Shown here piece after piece: positions 11,121 to 22,328 of a DNA stretch of 64,000 bases. Position numbers and translations under genes: made by a program. The notes under the pieces were generated by a model that was not told where the DNA came from, searched no databases, and worked only from the letters and a program-made list of their open reading frames with translations. Location: positions 40,567 to 104,566 of the forward strand of contig JACRIW010000090.1 of assembly GCA_016215625.1 (NCBI GenBank). The letters run 5' to 3'. Positions within the stretch are counted from its first letter, which is position 1; each line of letters opens with the position of its first letter. The stretch comes from Candidatus Eiseniibacteriota bacterium. Lineage in GTDB: Bacteria > Eisenbacteria > RBG-16-71-46.

Positions 11121-13040
11121 TCACTTCGCCCGGCGTGCGAACTCCGTCCTGCGCGTGGTCTCGAGACCCGACACGGCGTCGCGCACGGTCACGCTCAGCG
11201 AGTAGCGACCCTCCGGCAGCGACGCCACCGGCACCTCCAGCACCTGACGACGGATGTCTTCCGGCTGCTCGACCTCGCGCGTCACCTCGAGGTCGCGCAG
11301 GAGCCGCGCGGCGACGCGCCGGCGCGACTCGAGCCGGCGAATGGCGCACGAGTACGTGAAGCGCGCCACACCGTCTTCGCCGCGTTCGAGCCCGCTCACT
11401 TCGAAGTACGCCGAAAGGGCCTCGCGGTCGGGCACCACGTGGCGCAGGTTCGGTTCCAGCCGGATCTGCTCACCGAGTCCGGGCGCGTTCGCCGAGCCGC
11501 AGATCAGCACGAGGTCGCTCATGCGAGGACCGGGCTGCGCCGTCGCGATCTCGATCGCGCGCCGCACGAGCCCGCGGCCGTGCTCCGAATCGTTCACCGA
11601 CACGTCCACCCGGTACCTTCCCTCGGGCACGTCGAGCGAGAACTCGGCCACGCGCTCCTCGTCGAACCAGCATGCCGAAAGCGCCATGGACTGCGCGACG
11701 CGCTGCAGCACCCGGCCGTCCGCATCACTGACGGCGCACGACGCGACCCAGTCGGCGCCGGAGGAGGGAACGGTGGCGTGCACCAGCAGGCGCGTGCGCT
11801 CCCCGGCGGGCAGGCGTGAGACTTCCGCTGCGATCGGAAGCAGTCGCGAACCCGGCGGCATGGTCCGGAACACGCCGAGCCCTCCCTGCAGCACGACGAC
11901 GTCGGCCTTTCCGGACAGCGCGGCCGCGCTCGCGGTCGCGCGCGGAACGCCGTCCGTGATGGCCGGCCGGTAGAGCCCCCGCAGTGACTGGTCCCAGAGG
12001 TCGAACCGGATTCCGTACTCCGGGTACATCCACACCTGCCGTTGGAAGGGATACGGGATCGGCGGTGGCACGTAGGCGATGAACGAGCGGCGCGGATACT
12101 GGTAGCCCCAGAACGGTGAATCGTTGGGGTTGACGGCCACCTGCGTCGGAGGGCCGTAGCGCACGAACAACTCGCAGCGTTCGTCCCAGCGAACCTCGTC
12201 GCCGCGCCGGAACAGGAGCAGCACGAGGGCGATCCGTGAACGGTAGTCGAGCTCGGCTTCGTTCTCGGGCGTCGTGAGATCGGGATCGTTCGCGGTCCAG
12301 TAGGCGCGCGCACTCGAGGCGGACAGATGGCCGGTCTCCCTCGCCTCCTCGAACGTGTTCTCGAGGAACCACGCGTCGTCCTCGAGGCGGCGCGTCATGT
12401 CTTCGGGAAGCCATGCCGTCGCGCTGGCGAGCGCGGCGCGAGCCTGTGCGAATCGTCCGAGCCGGGTGAGCGCACATCCCAGCACGAGCCGGGCGTCCCC
12501 GCGGGTCGAATCGAGCAGGCACGCGCGCGAGGCCAGCTCCGCCGCCACGAGCGGCCGGCCGCGCAGGATCGACAGCGTCGCCAGCTCGACACGCGCGTCC
12601 ACGTTCGCCGGATCCTGCTTCGCGGCCCGGCCGAAGGCCTCGTAGGCGCTCAGCAGGTCCGTCGAGTCCATCGCCGCGAGCCAGTACTGCTTCCAGATCC
12701 TGCCCAGCTCGACCTGGACGCGGGCGTCCTCGGGCGCGATCGTCGCCGCGATCTCCAGCGCCTCGCGTCCTCGCCGTGGCCGTTGCGAGGCGAGCGCCGT
12801 TCGTGCGAGCGCGGTCCAGAGTTCGGCCTGGTCCGGCGCGGCGAGGACCCTCGCCTCGAGATCCGCGAGCGCGGCGCGGCGCGACTCGATCGTCTGCAGG
12901 TCCAGCTGCCGCCAGCCGGTCGCGAGCGAGTCCGGCCCGTGTGTGGCGCCCCTCGCGACGGCAGGGGCGCTCGCGGTCAGCGTCGCGGCGAGCAGGACCG
13001 CGAACCAGGAACGGCGAAAGGCGAGGATCGAAGCGTTCAC
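11121..13040 (-). CDS. secreted TPR-GWxTD domain protein
   Basis: This 639-residue protein opens with an N-terminal signal peptide (FAVLLAATLTASAPAVA). Residues about 40-215 form TPR-like helical repeats (LWTALARTALASQRPRRGRE, AYEAFGRAAKQDPANVDAR, GCALTRLGRFAQARAALASA). A GWxTD-type module follows (YWTANDPDLTTPENEAELDYRSRI ... CELFVRYGPPTQVAVNP ... PFWGYQYPRRSFIAYVP), then about 300 residues of beta-rich domains. GWxTD proteins occur in Eisenbacteria, Gemmatimonadota and Acidobacteriota and have no proven function; an envelope role is inferred. The GTG at 13040 is chosen because it opens the signal peptide and has GAGGG upstream. The frame continues open far upstream antisense to gcvP, which is not coding. 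The gene is divergent from gcvP. Confidence 0.75.
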   Translation of the reverse strand: MNASILAFRRSWFAVLLAATLTASAPAVARGATHGPDSLATGWRQLDLQTIESRRAALADLEARVLAAPDQAELWTALARTALASQRPRRGREALEIAATIAPEDARVQVELGRIWKQYWLAAMDSTDLLSAYEAFGRAAKQDPANVDARVELATLSILRGRPLVAAELASRACLLDSTRGDARLVLGCALTRLGRFAQARAALASATAWLPEDMTRRLEDDAWFLENTFEEARETGHLSASSARAYWTANDPDLTTPENEAELDYRSRIALVLLLFRRGDEVRWDERCELFVRYGPPTQVAVNPNDSPFWGYQYPRRSFIAYVPPPIPYPFQRQVWMYPEYGIRFDLWDQSLRGLYRPAITDGVPRATASAAALSGKADVVVLQGGLGVFRTMPPGSRLLPIAAEVSRLPAGERTRLLVHATVPSSGADWVASCAVSDADGRVLQRVAQSMALSACWFDEERVAEFSLDVPEGRYRVDVSVNDSEHGRGLVRRAIEIATAQPGPRMSDLVLICGSANAPGLGEQIRLEPNLRHVVPDREALSAYFEVSGLERGEDGVARFTYSCAIRRLESRRRVAARLLRDLEVTREVEQPEDIRRQVLEVPVASLPEGRYSLSVTVRDAVSGLETTRRTEFARRAK

Positions 13041-13340
13041 GGGAATGTGCCCTCGAGCGGGGCCCGGTCGATACGCGTGGCAGCATGGCCGACGGCCGGC
13101 CGCGGTCAAAGCCCCAAATGGCCGGCGTCCCGGCCTCGGACGCGCTCGTTCCGTCCGCGTCAATCCTTGCTGGTCCGTCGGGCCCATTTCCTCGCGGGAA
13201 GCCGCCTCGCCTGATAGTTTTCCCCGCGTACTTCGGTGCCCGAACCACCACCACCAAGGGGCGTACCACGCGTGCCGCGCACCCGTCGCGACACCTCGCG
13301 CGCCTGTCGCGCGCAAAGCGCCCATGACAGGAGTTCCGTC
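13041..13340. other. divergent gap between GWxTD gene and gcvP
   Basis: This 300-bp region must hold the promoters of both genes. The least GC-rich part is around 13205-13225 (GATAGTTTTCC), but I could not pair it with a good -35. I looked for the tandem aptamers of a glycine riboswitch, which would fit gcvP, and saw none. Confidence 0.4.
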
Positions 13341-16181
<2,841 letters not shown>

Positions 16182-16207
16182 TCGTCACGCGATACGAAAG
16201 ACGAAAT

Positions 16208-16240
16208 GGGCCCCGGAGCAGCGCATCGCTCCGGGGCCCT
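16208..16240. terminator. bidirectional hairpin terminator between gcvP and the convergent gene
   Basis: A 12-bp perfect stem (GGGCCCCGGAGC at 16208-16219, GCTCCGGGGCCC at 16228-16239) with an 8-nt loop is flanked by AAAT on one side and TTCG on the other. It sits between convergent 3' ends. Confidence 0.85.
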
Positions 16241-16263
16241 TCGCGTGAAACGTGTCGCCGGTC

Positions 16264-16830
16264 CTACAGCCCCAGCATCCCCTTGCGCAGTTCGCCCGAG
16301 GGCGGGACGGGGCCGAGCCAGAGCGAGAAGAGCGCGTCGGCGAACTCCTTGCCCTCGAACGTCGCGACGTCCTTGCCGCCGATGTTGATCACGGTGCCGG
16401 CGCCGGGCACGTACGTGAACGTCATCACGGCGCCCTTCTTCTGGTCGCCGACGAGCGCCAGGAACTTCTCGAAGTTCGCCTTCTGCGACGCGACGCGCGC
16501 GCCCGCGTTCTTCTCGAAGCCCTCGCGGAAGCCGCCGGTGAGGCGGCCCTTGTCCACGTCGCGCACGAACTCCATCCGAATCGCGCGCGGCGCGTCGGCG
16601 GCCATGATGGCCGCGGCGTCCTTGGACTTCGCCGGCAGGTAGAGCCCGCCGACGTACACCTTGATGATCGTGACCTTGCGCATGCCGAGCCCGTTGAGCA
16701 CGAGCGTGTGACCGCCGGCGGTGAGCTGGTCGGGCATCGTGACGCCCGAGAGCACGGCGGCCTGGGCGACGGCCGCGAGCGACAGCGCGAGCAGCGAAAC
16801 GGCGAGCAGGCGACGGACGAACGGTTTCAT
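16264..16830 (-). CDS. periplasmic chalcone-isomerase-like protein
   Basis: This 188-residue protein has a signal peptide (LLAVSLLALSLAAVAQA) and the bacterial chalcone_isomerase-like domain. Recognisable blocks are GLGMRKVTIIKVYVGGLYLP, PRAIRMEFVRDVDKGRLTGGFREGF and a GTVINIGGKDVATFEGKEFADALFSLWLG ending. Family members lack flavonoid substrates in bacteria and may bind fatty acids or other hydrophobic ligands; the role here is unknown. It is followed upstream, on the same strand, by pgi with a 22-bp gap, so the pair may form an operon. Confidence 0.82.
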   Translation of the reverse strand: MKPFVRRLLAVSLLALSLAAVAQAAVLSGVTMPDQLTAGGHTLVLNGLGMRKVTIIKVYVGGLYLPAKSKDAAAIMAADAPRAIRMEFVRDVDKGRLTGGFREGFEKNAGARVASQKANFEKFLALVGDQKKGAVMTFTYVPGAGTVINIGGKDVATFEGKEFADALFSLWLGPVPPSGELRKGMLGL

Positions 16831-16852
16831 CGTGATGCCTCCCGGGAATGGG

Positions 16853-18484
16853 TCAGCCGCGCCGTGCGCGGTGGCGAAGGATCAACGCGTTGGTCGAGGA
16901 ATCGTGCGACAGCTCGGGCAGGCCGGAGGCCTGCAACTCCGAAACAATCTTCTGCGCGAGCACCTTGCCCAGCTCGACACCCCACTGGTCGAACGTGCCG
17001 ACGTTCCACAGCACGCCCTGCGTGTGCACGCTGTGTTCGTACAGCGCCACGAGCGCGCCGAGCGTCGCGGGGGTGAGCCGGTCCGCGAGCAAGGTGCTCG
17101 TGGGCCTGTTCCCCTCGAATACGCGGTGCGGGACGAGCCATTCCGGAGTTCCTTCCGCCCGGACGGCCTCGGCGCTCTTGCCGAACGCCAGCGCCTCGGT
17201 CTGGGCGAAGAAGTTCGCCATGAGGATGTCGTGGTGCGCGCCGAGCGGGTTCAGGCTCTGGTGGAACGCGATGAAGTCGCACGGGATCAGCTCCGTGCCC
17301 TGGTGCAGCAGCTGGTAGAACGAATGCTGGCCGTTCGTGCCGGGCTCGCCCCAGAACACCGGGCTCGTCTCCCAGTCCACCGTGCCGCCGTCGAGCGTCA
17401 CGTACTTGCCGTTCGACTCCATCGTGAGCTGCTGCAGGTAGGCGGGGAAGCGCGCGAGGTACTGGTCGTACGGCAGCACGGCGCAGGTCTCGGCCGCGAA
17501 GAAGTTCGTGTACCAGACCGTGAGCAGCCCCATGAGCACGGGCATGTTCTTCTCGAACGGCGCCGTGCGGTAGTGCTCGTCCATCGCGTGGAAGCCGGCG
17601 AGCAGGTCGCGGAAGTGCTGCGGTCCGATCGCGAGCATCGTGGACAGGCCGATCGCCGAGTCCATCGAGTAACGCCCGCCGACCCAGTCCCAGAAACCGA
17701 ACATGTTCGCGGTGTCGATGCCGAACTTCGACACTTCCGCGGCGTTCGTGGACACGGCCACGAAGTGCTTCGCCACGGCCGCGTCGTCGCCGAGCGCCGC
17801 GACGAGCCACGCGCGCGCGGTGCGCGCGTTCGTCATGGTCTCGAGCGTCGTGAACGTCTTGCTCGACACGACGAACAGCGTCTCGCTCGCGTCGAGGTCG
17901 CGCACGGCCTCGGCGAAGTCCGTGCCGTCCACGTTCGACACGAAGCGCAGCGTCAGCGAGCGGTCGGCGTAGTGGCGCAGCGCCTGGTACGCCATGACCG
18001 GCCCCAGGTCGCTGCCGCCGATGCCGATGTTCACGACGTTGCGGATGCGCTTGCCCGTGTGGCCGGTCCACTGCCCGCCGCGCACGCGGTCGCAGAACGC
18101 GGCCATGCGGTCGAGCACTTCGTGCACGAGCGGCACGACGTCCGCGCCGTCCACGACGATCTTGGCGTCGCGCGGCGCGCGCAGCGCGGTGTGCAGCACG
18201 GCGCGGTTCTCGGTCACGTTGATCTTGTCGCCGCGGAACATCGCGTCGATGCGGTCGCGCAGCCCGCACTCGTGCGCGAGCTCGACGAGCAGGCGCACGG
18301 TCTCGTCGGTGATCCGGTGCTTCGAATAGTCGAGGAACCAGCCCGCGGCCGACACGGTGAGGCGCTCGGCGCGCCCCGGGTCGGAGGCGAACATCTCGCG
18401 CAGTTCGGCGAGGCACGCGTCCTCGAAATGCTCGGACAGCGCGACCCACGCGGGGCGCTGGTTCAGCGGCAGGGCGGTCGTCAT
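16853..18484 (-). CDS. pgi: glucose-6-phosphate isomerase
   Basis: This 543-residue protein is a full-length PGI. It interconverts glucose-6-phosphate and fructose-6-phosphate in the cytoplasm. Visible signatures are [34 protein letters not shown] (phosphate-binding), [20 protein letters not shown] (catalytic Glu and His) and the C-terminal [11 protein letters not shown] with the active lysine. Met 18484 is preceded by GAGGTG. The upstream in-frame extension is Ser/Arg-rich and not conserved. It probably is co-transcribed with the chalcone-isomerase-like gene downstream. Confidence 0.97.
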   Translation of the reverse strand: MTTALPLNQRPAWVALSEHFEDACLAELREMFASDPGRAERLTVSAAGWFLDYSKHRITDETVRLLVELAHECGLRDRIDAMFRGDKINVTENRAVLHTALRAPRDAKIVVDGADVVPLVHEVLDRMAAFCDRVRGGQWTGHTGKRIRNVVNIGIGGSDLGPVMAYQALRHYADRSLTLRFVSNVDGTDFAEAVRDLDASETLFVVSSKTFTTLETMTNARTARAWLVAALGDDAAVAKHFVAVSTNAAEVSKFGIDTANMFGFWDWVGGRYSMDSAIGLSTMLAIGPQHFRDLLAGFHAMDEHYRTAPFEKNMPVLMGLLTVWYTNFFAAETCAVLPYDQYLARFPAYLQQLTMESNGKYVTLDGGTVDWETSPVFWGEPGTNGQHSFYQLLHQGTELIPCDFIAFHQSLNPLGAHHDILMANFFAQTEALAFGKSAEAVRAEGTPEWLVPHRVFEGNRPTSTLLADRLTPATLGALVALYEHSVHTQGVLWNVGTFDQWGVELGKVLAQKIVSELQASGLPELSHDSSTNALILRHRARRG

Positions 18485-18672
18485 GCGGCACCTCGTCCTT
18501 GGGGTGTGGCGCGCACCGGGGGAGGGCGCGCGATCGCGCGCACTGTCGCACGGAGCGCGTGCTCCGCAAAGGGTTCCGAAGGAGGAGGAACTGGCGGACG
18601 GCGGCCGTGTATAGGAACCTGCCGTCCACATTCCCACGGCGCCCCCGAGCCGCTCTTCACCAGGAGCCGCCC

Positions 18673-19410
18673 ATGTCGAGAATGTCCGGACCGTCCGCTG
18701 TCCTCGTCGCCGCCCTGCTCTGCGCCCTGCTTCCCGCCGCGGCCCAGGCGAGCCGCCGCATCTCTTCCGACCCCTCGGTCCCCGACTCCTCGCGCGTGCT
18801 CGGAAGCGATCTCGGCCGCGTCCCGACGGCGGCGCTGCCGGTGTGGTTCGGCGTGGACAACGAGTTCGCGCTCTTGCGCAACGAGTGGGAGAACATGCCC
18901 CGCACGGGCTCGCGCGCCCGATTCGGCGCCACGATCTACGTGCCCGTGCAGCAGGTGGGGGCGCGCAATTGGACTTCGGTCACCTACGAGGAAGACGAAC
19001 TCGAGGCGCGCGGCTACGTCACCTGGTACGACGGCACCGACTTCACGTACGTGCCGGTGACCTTTCCCGTCCCCACGACGATGTTCAGCGTGCGTACGGG
19101 GCTCGATCGTGTCGCCGGGAGCGAAACGCGCCCGAGCGCCTTCCTCGGCGCGGGCCTTGGCGTCGGCTTCGGCCTGTTCGGCGCGTCGCTCGGCAGCGAC
19201 ACCCGGCACTGGACGTCGTACGAGTTCGCCGTGCGCGGCGGGCTCTACGCGTATTCCTCGAAGAACGCGCGCTTCGGCGTGGTCGGTCTCGGAGTCGTCG
19301 GCTACCGCCTCGCGCCGGACGACCTGCGCGACGTGATCGCCGAGTTCCAGCTCGGCGTGGCGATCGAAGGCGCGCTCCAGCTCCCGAAACGCTTCGTCGA
19401 GCCGCGCTGA
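18673..19410 (+). CDS. secreted or outer-membrane protein, barrel-like, unknown
   Basis: This 245-residue protein has a clear signal peptide ([19 protein letters not shown]) and then alternating hydrophobic/polar strands rich in Gly, Tyr and Phe ([44 protein letters not shown]). These suggest a small outer-membrane beta-barrel, but the C-terminus (LPKRFVEPR) lacks the usual terminal Phe. The family is not recognised. It is divergent from pgi over 188 bp. Confidence 0.62.
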   Translation: MSRMSGPSAVLVAALLCALLPAAAQASRRISSDPSVPDSSRVLGSDLGRVPTAALPVWFGVDNEFALLRNEWENMPRTGSRARFGATIYVPVQQVGARNWTSVTYEEDELEARGYVTWYDGTDFTYVPVTFPVPTTMFSVRTGLDRVAGSETRPSAFLGAGLGVGFGLFGASLGSDTRHWTSYEFAVRGGLYAYSSKNARFGVVGLGVVGYRLAPDDLRDVIAEFQLGVAIEGALQLPKRFVEPR

Positions 19411-19423
19411 CGGGGGGCGGCTC

Positions 19424-19609
19424 TCAGCGCCCCATCAGCTTCGAGAGCCAGTTGCCGCTGTCGCCCGAGGCGGCCTTCGCGGCCTTGGCCTTCTCACGGC
19501 AGTCGCAACGCTGGTCCTTGGGCACGCCGGCCAGCGCTTCCTCGACGTGCATACCGCAGCCGGTCCAGGTGGGGCGCTTGCACTTCGGGCACGTCACACG
19601 GGTACACAT
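19424..19609 (-). CDS. 61-residue Cys-rich (zinc-ribbon-like) protein
   Basis: This 61-residue protein starts MCTRVTCPKCKRPTWTGCG. It has CPKC and, further on, DQRCDCRE, giving paired cysteines that can bind one Zn2+, then an Ala/Lys linker and GNWLSKLMGR. The start pattern MCxRVxCPxCxRPTWxGCG with a CxC partner recurs in small proteins of many high-GC bacteria; their function is unknown. GGGAGAG lies 8 nt upstream of the ATG. Longer frames upstream are Arg/Ser-rich and look non-coding. Confidence 0.75.
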   Translation of the reverse strand: MCTRVTCPKCKRPTWTGCGMHVEEALAGVPKDQRCDCREKAKAAKAASGDSGNWLSKLMGR

Positions 19610-19742
19610 CGGTCGAACTCTCCCGAGAAGGTCTTCGAGGTCACGCCGCCACTGCGGGCGGTCCGGCGGTGGGAGACGCGACGGCGCCCGGGGATTCGCG
19701 GTCCCCGGGCGCCCGTCGGATCGCTCGCGAAGGTAAGCCGGG

Positions 19743-20675
19743 CTACCGCCGCTTGTCCCGGGTCTTCTCGCGCAGGAACTGGATCGTGCGCTCCCCCGCC
19801 TGACGGGAGGCCGCGAGGTTGGCGCCCTCGCGCTGGTCCTGCTGGCGCAGGAACCCGTGGCCGGCGCCCTTGTAGAGGTGGGTCTCGAACGGCCGCTTGC
19901 GCGCGGCGAGCACGCGGCGCGCGGGCTCGACCGTGGCGACCACGCGGACGTCGTCCTCGCCGTAAAGCCCCAGCACGGGCGGCGCCAGCCGCTGCAGGGA
20001 CGCGCTGTCGGGCGAGGTGCCGTAGTACACGATCGCGCCGTCGAGAGACGGCTGCGCGATCGCGAACGCGAAGCTGGTCGAGCCGCCCCAGCAGAAGCCG
20101 ACGGACGCGCTCCGGCCGTTCGCGGCCGGCTGCGCCGTCGCCCACGCACGCGTCGCGGCGAGCGCCGCCTGCACGCTGTCGCTCTTGAGCGTGCGCACGA
20201 GCTTCACGGCCTCGTCGCGGCTCGCGAGCGACTCGGTGCCGCCGCCGTTCGGGCCGAGCCCGGACAGCAGGTCGGGCGCGATCGCGAGGAAGCCTTCCTT
20301 CGCGAGCTGGTCGGTCACGCCGCGAATCCAGTCGGTGAGCCCGAAGATCTCGTGGATGACGATCACGACCGGCGCCTTGTCGCGGCGTTCGGGGTACACG
20401 ACCCACGCACGCAGCGGCGTGTCGCGGCCGGGCACCGGGACGTCCACGAACTCGCCGTGCCGCGGCGAGGTCTCGAGCACCTGCTTCGCGCCGGCCTCGC
20501 CGGCGGGCAGGTTCGGGTCGCGAGCCGGGGTCGCGGGGGCGGCCGCGGCCGTGGGCGCCGCCATGGCGCCGTGGTCGTGGCCCTCGTGTCCGTCGTGGCC
20601 CTGCGCGCGCGCGAACGACGGCGCGCACAGGGACAACGCGGCGAGCAGGACGATCGTGCGCGTCGGCGTCGTCAT
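19743..20675 (-). CDS. secreted dienelactone hydrolase family protein
   Basis: This 310-residue alpha/beta-hydrolase has a signal peptide (TIVLLAALSLCAPSFARA) and a His-rich segment (GHDGHEGHDHG) just after it that could bind metal. The catalytic triad is visible as Cys in GFCWGG, Asp in GEDDVRV and His in GAGHGFL, the pattern of carboxymethylenebutenolidase-like enzymes. The substrate is unknown. Its ATG overlaps the stop of the upstream hydrolase gene (ATGA, 20672-20675), so the two are translationally coupled paralogues. Confidence 0.84.
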   Translation of the reverse strand: MTTPTRTIVLLAALSLCAPSFARAQGHDGHEGHDHGAMAAPTAAAAPATPARDPNLPAGEAGAKQVLETSPRHGEFVDVPVPGRDTPLRAWVVYPERRDKAPVVIVIHEIFGLTDWIRGVTDQLAKEGFLAIAPDLLSGLGPNGGGTESLASRDEAVKLVRTLKSDSVQAALAATRAWATAQPAANGRSASVGFCWGGSTSFAFAIAQPSLDGAIVYYGTSPDSASLQRLAPPVLGLYGEDDVRVVATVEPARRVLAARKRPFETHLYKGAGHGFLRQQDQREGANLAASRQAGERTIQFLREKTRDKRR

Positions 20676-21463
20676 TTCGCGAGCGTCTCGGCGAGGAAGT
20701 CGCGCATCGCTTCCCACGACCGCCGGTCGGCCGACGCGTTGTACGCGGCGCCCTTCGAGTTGTCCGAGCCGGCGCGGTCGTCGGTGAAGCTGTGCACCGC
20801 GCCGCTGTACTGCACGACCTGCCAGTCCTTGCCCGCGGCGCGCATCTCGTCCATGAACGCCGTGACGTCGGCCTGCTTCACGTACGGATCGTCGGCACCG
20901 TGCAGCACGAGCACCTTGCCCTTGATGTTCTTCGCGTCGTCGGGGCTGGCCGAGGCCAGCGAGCCGTGGAACGTCACGACGCCGCGCACCGCCGCGCCGG
21001 AGCGCGCCAGCTCGAGCGCCGCGAGCCCGCCGAAGCAATAGCCCGTCACGGCGAGCCGCGTCGCGTCCACCTGCGGGCGCGACGCGAGGTAGTCGAGTCC
21101 CGCGTTCACGCGCGCTCGGAGCAGCGCGCGGTCCTTGTAGTACTTGCCCGCTTCGGCGCTCGCGCCGGCCGCGTCCGTGGGGCGCACGCCCTTGCCGTAG
21201 ACGTCCGCGACGAGCACGACGTAACCGAGCGCCGCCAGCTTCTCGGCCTGCGCCTTCTGGTGCGCGGTCGCGCCCATCCAGTCGTGGATCAGCATCACGC
21301 CCGCGCGCTTCGACTTCACCGCGCCGTCGTACACCAGCCAGCCCGAGAGAGCGGTGTCGCCCTGGCGGTACTCGACGGGCTCGGTCTTCACGGCAGCCTC
21401 CGCGGGGGCGTGGACGAGCGCGGCGAACAGGAGCGGCAGGACGAGCAACGGCAGTCGCTTCAT
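20672..21463 (-). CDS. secreted dienelactone hydrolase family protein
   Basis: This 263-residue protein has a signal peptide (LPLLVLPLLFAALVHAPAEA) followed by a DLH domain. The nucleophile elbow is GYCFGG, the acid is in GADDPYV and the His in AVHSFTD; VMLIHDWMGATAHQKA is the conserved strand that gives the oxyanion region. It is a different subtype from its downstream neighbour, so it is not a recent duplication. It is the first gene of a two-gene operon. Start at Met 21463 because it opens the signal peptide. Confidence 0.85.
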   Translation of the reverse strand: MKRLPLLVLPLLFAALVHAPAEAAVKTEPVEYRQGDTALSGWLVYDGAVKSKRAGVMLIHDWMGATAHQKAQAEKLAALGYVVLVADVYGKGVRPTDAAGASAEAGKYYKDRALLRARVNAGLDYLASRPQVDATRLAVTGYCFGGLAALELARSGAAVRGVVTFHGSLASASPDDAKNIKGKVLVLHGADDPYVKQADVTAFMDEMRAAGKDWQVVQYSGAVHSFTDDRAGSDNSKGAAYNASADRRSWEAMRDFLAETLAK

Positions 21464-21673
21464 CTGGGGAGTCTCCGGGCTGGGGTCGAGGGGCGGCGCG
21501 AGCGGCCGACCTTCTGGTGCGGCGGGAACCTCGCATACGATGCGCGCGCGACGCCACGAGTTTCGGGTCAGGTTTGACCGGCCCGGAACGCGCACCGCGG
21601 GCCGGGCCGCTACGGTGTCCGGCCCTCGCACGCGCTGCGCATCCGCGCGGACTCACCCTGTCGAAAGGTCTCC

Positions 21674-22318
21674 ATGGACACGCACCTCTTCCTGCAGGTG
21701 CTCGGCTACGTCGCCTCGGCGCTCGTGGCGGCGTCGCTCATGATGAAGTCGCTGCTCCGCCTGCGCGTGATCAACCTCGTGGGCGCCTCGCTCATGGCGA
21801 CGTACGGCCTGCTCATCCACGCGTGGCCGGTGGCGGTGCTCAACGGCACCATCGTGCTCGTGGACCTGTACTACCTGAACCAGATGTGGCGGCAGCGCGA
21901 CTATTTCAAGCTGCTCGCGATCGGTCACGACAGCGAGTACCTGCGCGGTTTCGTGAAGTTCCATCGCGACGAGATCGCGGCCTTCGTCCCGGGCTACGCG
22001 TTCGAGCCGGACCCGAACCACCACCACCTGCTCGTGCTGCGCAATATGGTGCCGGCCGGGCTCGTGATCCTCGAGCCCGAGGGCGCGACCGGCACCGCGC
22101 GCGTGCTGCTCGACTTTGTCATCCCCGGCTATCGCGATTTCGGTGTGGGCCGGTTCCTGTTCGACGAGAACGCCGCATGGTTCCGCGAGCGGGACATCCG
22201 CCGGCTCGTCTCGGATCCGGGCGTGCCGCGCCACGCGGGCTACCTCGAGCGCATGGGGTTCCGGCGCGAGGGGGACGTCTACACTCGAGAGCTGGGACGC
22301 ACCTCGTCCGGCCGATAG
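21674..22318 (+). CDS. YgjV-like membrane protein with GNAT-like C-terminus
   Basis: In this 214-residue protein the first 75 residues form three membrane helices (FLQVLGYVASALVAASLMMKS, RVINLVGASLMATYGLLI, AVLNGTIVLVDLYYL) in the pattern of YgjV-type inner-membrane proteins. The remaining 135 residues look like a GNAT acetyltransferase fold with degenerate acetyl-CoA loop: VIPGYRDFGVGRFLFDEN, then AGYLERMGFRREGDVYTREL, which is the typical closing strand pair. Activity is unproven because the canonical Q/RxxGxG/A loop is only partly kept (RDFGVGR). The CHAT-TPR gene starts 10 bp downstream, so the two are probably co-transcribed. Confidence 0.65.
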   Translation: MDTHLFLQVLGYVASALVAASLMMKSLLRLRVINLVGASLMATYGLLIHAWPVAVLNGTIVLVDLYYLNQMWRQRDYFKLLAIGHDSEYLRGFVKFHRDEIAAFVPGYAFEPDPNHHHLLVLRNMVPAGLVILEPEGATGTARVLLDFVIPGYRDFGVGRFLFDENAAWFRERDIRRLVSDPGVPRHAGYLERMGFRREGDVYTRELGRTSSGR

Positions 22319-22328
22319 ACTGAAGGTC

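Noticed and set aside
13041..13340. Glycine riboswitch ahead of gcvP
   Set aside because: No tandem aptamer core or characteristic conserved bulges were found by eye.
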